DNA of 64,000 bases from Escallonia rubra. Its lineage: Eukaryota > Streptophyta > Magnoliopsida > Escalloniales > Escalloniaceae. The stretch spans positions 310,001 through 374,000 of the forward strand of contig JAVXUO010001034.1 in the NCBI GenBank assembly GCA_033065855.1, in the 5' to 3' direction. Positions 60,505 to 64,000 of the stretch are shown here, in pieces. The first letter of the stretch is position 1, and every line of letters starts with the position of its first letter. Both the position numbers and the translations under genes were made by a program. The notes beneath the pieces are model-generated. The model was not told the DNA's origin and did no database searches. It saw nothing but the letters and a program-made list of their open reading frames with translations.

Positions 60505-60715
60505 GGTTGTGAACTGGCTGGGAGGATTCGGTTTAGGCAAGATTAAGTTCCCTTAGGTATCTTCCACCCTAACGTTTACCCTTTTGGAACTGTTTTTGCC
60601 TTCGTTTACTGGGAGGATACTACAGCTTATTTCATTTTTCCTTTTCTTAGAGAATCAAATTCTAGCTGGAGATTTGCTGAACGAGCCGAACCCCTTTGGT
60701 CCTCCAAGGGTACTA
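60505..60715 (+). pseudogene. SCE1: Broken SUMO-conjugating enzyme (SCE1/UBC9) copy
   Basis: The fragment matches the middle of plant SCE1. KFP, then a stop where Q is expected (CAG to TAG), then after a one-base deletion GIFHPNVYPFGTV, corresponding to GFFHPNVYPSGTV. Further on, after disrupted sequence where the catalytic cysteine region should be, QILAGDLLNEPNPFGPP matches QILVGIQDLLDTPNPADPAQ minus two codons. The catalytic segment VCLSIL is destroyed (VFAFVY). The enzyme would transfer SUMO to lysines; this copy cannot. No introns are seen between matching parts, so a processed pseudogene is likely. The frame 60584-60907 is a chance extension. Confidence 0.72.
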
Positions 60716-60900
60716 AGCAAGAAAGACAGAACCAATAAGAAAACCTCATCAGGCATATATATATGCCACCCTAATACATTTTTGAGGAGGCAAAAGCCAT
60801 CACTCACCAAACCTGATGACACCCCCTTTACATTTTTGCTCGTGAAGGTCAAGATATTAGTCAATGGAGTAAATATGAATTCTGATCAATATACCAGTTT

Positions 60901-61695
60901 CTACTGAGAGAGAAGATAAGCATCCAACCCTTTGGATACCTTGACCGCAAAGTCCCCATAGAGATCTGGTTTTGGGGCTGCATCTGAAGCTTTCTCATAT
61001 TCAATAGTCCATTTCACAAAGCCATCGCCAACCTTAACTGTGACCTTGAAACTCTCGTATAGCTGCATAATATCTCCTTCAAGAGCACCAAAAGTAATTG
61101 ATTTATTTGAATCGTCTATTGCTTCAATCTTTACCTTCATCATCATCAGACTCCCTGTGGATTAGGCCACAATGCGACTTAAAATCAATTATCCCAGATT
61201 GAGCAAAAGTCACTTCATAATAAGCAAGAAAAGAAACCTAAATAATGTGCAAAATTAGCCCAACTAAAAAAAGAGCAGCATGTGATGCATGGCATGTAGA
61301 ATCATTTACGTAAAATGGAAAAAGGGGAATACGTAACTGTCATGTATATGTTATATGTCAATTGTTGTACGATCTCCGTAACCTGTTCTAGGCTCATAAG
61401 ATCATATAGCATTGCCTTTAGTAAGGTCGTTCACATGTAGAAGCACAGATACAATGGCTTTTGTATGCTGCCACGATTAAACCAAGTTCTATGGAATATC
61501 CGTCTTACCAAGTACATATTTATAAAGCTTGACACAGCCTACAGAGTAGTCGGTTCCTTCAAGTAGTTGAATACTCTGGATTTTGTCAGGGCAGATACGA
61601 GCAAGGGTGTTCATGTTGTTTCTGAAGAAACCATATAGTTTCTGAGGGGAGGACCTTATCTCTGTCCTAGCCTCAAATTTTGATTTTTGGGCCAT
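60901..61695 (-). CDS. Major latex protein (MLP) / Bet v 1-like protein
   Basis: The gene is complement(join(60901-61154, 61509-61695)), 146 codons plus TAG, with one 354-bp intron (G|gtaaga donor, cacag|GG acceptor). The intron splits the glycine codon after KYVLG, where MLP genes usually carry their single intron. The protein begins MAQKSKFEARTEIRSSPQKL. It has the ligand-pocket loop region GTDYSVGCVKLYKYVL, then IEAIDDSNKSITFGALEGDI, VKWTIEYEKASD and an amphipathic C-terminal helix (DFAVKVSKGLDAYLLSQ). MLPs belong to the START/Bet v 1 fold and bind hydrophobic ligands in the cytosol; roles include stress response and ligand transport. The normal family length is about 150 aa. All frames and splice sites are intact. 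The ligand is unknown. Confidence 0.94.
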
Positions 61696-61744
61696 TTGAG
61701 TAGTTTAAGAGCCAGTATGCTTTCAAGAATCTAAGCCCGATGGC

Positions 61745-61752
61745 TTTATATA
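61745..61752 (-). promoter_or_regulatory. TATA box of the MLP gene
   Basis: On the minus strand TATATAAA (in gcactatataaagcc) lies about 50 bp upstream of the start codon, which implies a very short leader of roughly 20 nt. Confidence 0.6.
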
Positions 61753-61759
61753 GTGCAGA

Positions 61760-62650
61760 TTTTGTTGCAAAAGATACCTGGAATATAAGCAAGTGGGTGT
61801 TGTGACCACTTAATAAAGGCTCATTTTGCAACTTTCTGAATGTATTTTAGTATATGATTTCCTTTATTCTTAGTTGTTCTTTTCCTGGGACTTGCTGAGG
61901 GTTCCGCATGATGCATACAGCTTAAATCTTAGCTGCAAATATTATCTCCCAAAAAAAAACACAAAAGGCCCAGATGAAAGTTATTCACTACAACTTAAGA
62001 AAACAAAAGATCTAGCTAGGGAAATGATAAATCAACTCAAAAAAGGATATCTCACGTCAATGTGACTAGTTCTTTTATGGACTAGATTCATCTGTGTCCA
62101 AAAATTAATCTCCATGCAGCGGCGGAGCCATGGAAACTGGGTGGGCACCTAATTGACAAAGAAAAAAAAATCATAAGCCTAAACCCAACAAACAGACAAC
62201 TCAAACGAGCGTAGGTCGAATGGACATAAGTGAATCACCCATAATTTATGAGTAGTTAATTCATACACTCACTTCCGACCCCTGGTAAATCCAAGGGTAA
62301 CCCAAAAAATTTGTGTGCCAATTTAATTACACATTACATATAACTACAATTTAGAGAATCAAAATAGACTTCCTAATTTTTGAGTTACACCTTTTGTCGA
62401 ACACATGATCCGTCTGCAAATATGAACGAACAAAGAGATCAAGGGACAATCTTATACTCCGTAATAAGTTATTCAAATTTACTATAGACAAGAGCCAACA
62501 TCTAACAAAACAGTTATATTAAGAGAATAAAGATTGAGACGATTACATAGACAAAGATTGAAGTTACGTCAACAAAATATAGTATGAAGGCGATTTATTT
62601 ATGACGTTTATTTAAGTGTCGTTCTTTTAATGCGTCTTTTACTATGATCA
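61760..62650. other. Upstream of MLP; one hAT-like end
   Basis: CAGCGGCGGAGCCATGGAAA at about 62119 resembles a hAT terminal repeat, but its partner was not found in the window. The frame at 61874-62065 is unrecognised. Confidence 0.3.
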
Positions 62651-62658
62651 TTATTATC

Positions 62659-63315
62659 AAAGGCGCGCCTAGGCGCAAGGCGCACTCCCTGCGCCTCACC
62701 TAGGGCTAGGCGCAACCCCTTTGAAAAGGCGCGAGCCTTGCGCACCTAGGCGCCCAGGGGCAAGGCGGTGGTGGAGGCGCAAAAAAAAGCTCAAAAATTC
62801 TAATTTTTGATTTTTTTCGTTGTGGCATCATCTCAACTGTTCATTATTTTTTATTCTTTGTTTCATAACATAATAAATCAATATCTAAATCACAAAAAAA
62901 ATCTAAAACCTCAAATCAATCGATTCTTTAATTGTTGTTAATTGTGCTAGTGCCCCGTTCCCAATTGTTATTATCTTTTAAGTAAATTTACTCCTTCATT
63001 TCACCTTGTAAACAAAGAAGATAAAATTGAGAAGGAACCTTTACCGGACTTGAAACTTATGATTCCCTTTTGAAGAAAACATTGTTGCCTTAGCCCTCAC
63101 CGATGATGAGGATGACGTTGTCATCATATTCATTTAAGATTAACTACTTCTCATTGGATTTGTTAAATTGGCATGTTCTGAAATTTTTTTACATGATTTT
63201 ATTGGTTTAATACACTAATATCTATTTATTTTTATTTTGCGCCTCACTTCGAAAAGGCGCGCGTTTGCACCTACGCTCCAGGGACCCTTTGCACCTTGCG
63301 TGTGCCTGTACCTTT
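62659..63315. mobile_element. GCGCC-rich fold-back element, about 660 bp
   Basis: The left end AAAGGCGCGCCTAGGCGCAA and the complement of the right end (AAAGGTACAGGCACACGCAA) form TIRs. The left part is dense in GGCGC/GCGCC words (62659-62780), and the right part repeats them in inverted form (63238-63315: gcgcctcacttcgaaaaggc). The flanks (tcattattatc, aataactatga) are themselves weakly inverted. No clear target duplication was found. The middle is AT-rich and non-coding. Confidence 0.55.
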
Positions 63316-64000
63316 AATAACTATGATTATAATCTCCTAATTTAAGTGTTATTTGTTAAAGTGTTGTATTTTTCTAGGCGTTTTAGCAAACGTAAAATTT
63401 TAGAAGCATGTTTTTTGTTAAATGTCCATTTTTTGTGTTCATTTACCATAGCATCATATATTAGTGCCATTATTAAAACATATGTGCCTCTCTCTAAAAA
63501 TCATGACCGTTAATTTAATCAATAGGTGAAATTTATTCAAACATTAAGAGAGAAAGAGAGTAGTGTTGAGTACTCAAAGGGAAATGTCGGCATATATATT
63601 TCGGCTTGAAATTGAGAGAGGGAAATAGAGTGAGGTTGGTTTTCATAGAAATTTAACGGGAGGCGTAGTGACTTCTCTTATGAGAAATTGATCAACCTTC
63701 CCATTAAAGTGGAAGAAAATTCTCAAAATTAGGAGTGTCGTGTTGGCGGCGTGGCGTGACTACGGTTAAGACTATTGTAATAAAGATTGTTTGATTGTAA
63801 GGATTAATTCCTTTAAATACTTGGAGCAGATGTAGTAAAAGCTATGGAACCCTCAGTATACAGTAGTATTATTATTTTGTACATTTTTGTGAGCAAAATT
63901 TAGGAGCGAAAACTTCAAATAACACGTGATCATGGTTGTCCTTTTAGAATATTATCTCAGATACATTTCAGATTTTCAAAACACCCTTCATTCTCTGCAG
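63316..64000. other. Right-edge intergenic DNA, nothing recognised
   Basis: Short gagagaaagagag runs lie near 63547 and 63612. No gene or element end was found. Confidence 0.3.

Overview
The window is nuclear DNA from a flowering plant, most likely a eudicot. The evidence is spliced genes with GT-AG introns, long AT-rich spacers, plant-only gene families and many plant transposon types. There is no bacterial, organellar or viral gene organisation. I cannot name the species.

Three intact protein-coding genes can be read exon by exon. (1) A C2-domain ABA-related (CAR) type protein on + (12023-13771, three exons, 167 aa). (2) An R2R3-MYB of the anthocyanin-activator type (subgroup 6) on + (45039-49474, three exons, 256 aa). 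Its R3 repeat has ANGV where dicot anthocyanin MYBs normally have ANDV, and its second intron is 3.5 kb with a GC-AG donor. (3) A major latex protein / Bet v 1-like gene on - (60901-61695, two exons, 146 aa). A possible fourth gene on - runs off the left edge; only its likely promoter and some exon-like pieces are visible. A broken SUMO-conjugating-enzyme (SCE1/UBC9) copy lies just beyond the 3' end of the latex-protein gene. The genes look functionally unrelated and separately regulated.

Most of the rest is transposable elements. The strongest result is a set of Mutator-like elements (MULEs). Six have long terminal inverted repeats (TIRs) and perfect 9-bp target-site duplications: 22589-23553, 33124-34587, 35729-40003, 42515-43346, 53738-55033 and 55184-56433. 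A seventh (7715-8800) has a 7/9 duplication, and one truncated copy lies at 25221-25991. The 4.3-kb element is a Pack-MULE. It carries the start of a DnaJ-protein gene, now with in-frame stops, and the first exon of a glycosyltransferase-like gene, and it is interrupted by a solo-LTR-like sequence full of minisatellites.

Layout: 1-2.4 kb possible left-edge gene; 2.4-11.8 kb low-complexity DNA, MITEs, one MULE and a LINE 3' end; 12.0-13.8 kb CAR gene; 14.9-21.5 kb a MITE, a 1106-bp tandem array with an insertion, and a Helitron-like end; 21.9-26.0 and 29.4-33.9 kb two copies of a direct segmental duplication, separated by a block rich in CGTGG/CCACG quasi-palindromes; 33.1-43.3 kb MULEs and a hAT-like element; 45.0-49.5 kb MYB; 50.9-53.7 kb AT-rich repeats; 53.7-58.0 kb two MULEs and a Helitron-like element; 60.5-61.7 kb SCE1 relic and latex-protein gene; 62.6-63.3 kb a GCGCC-rich fold-back element.

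All calls come from reading the sequence. No database search was possible.
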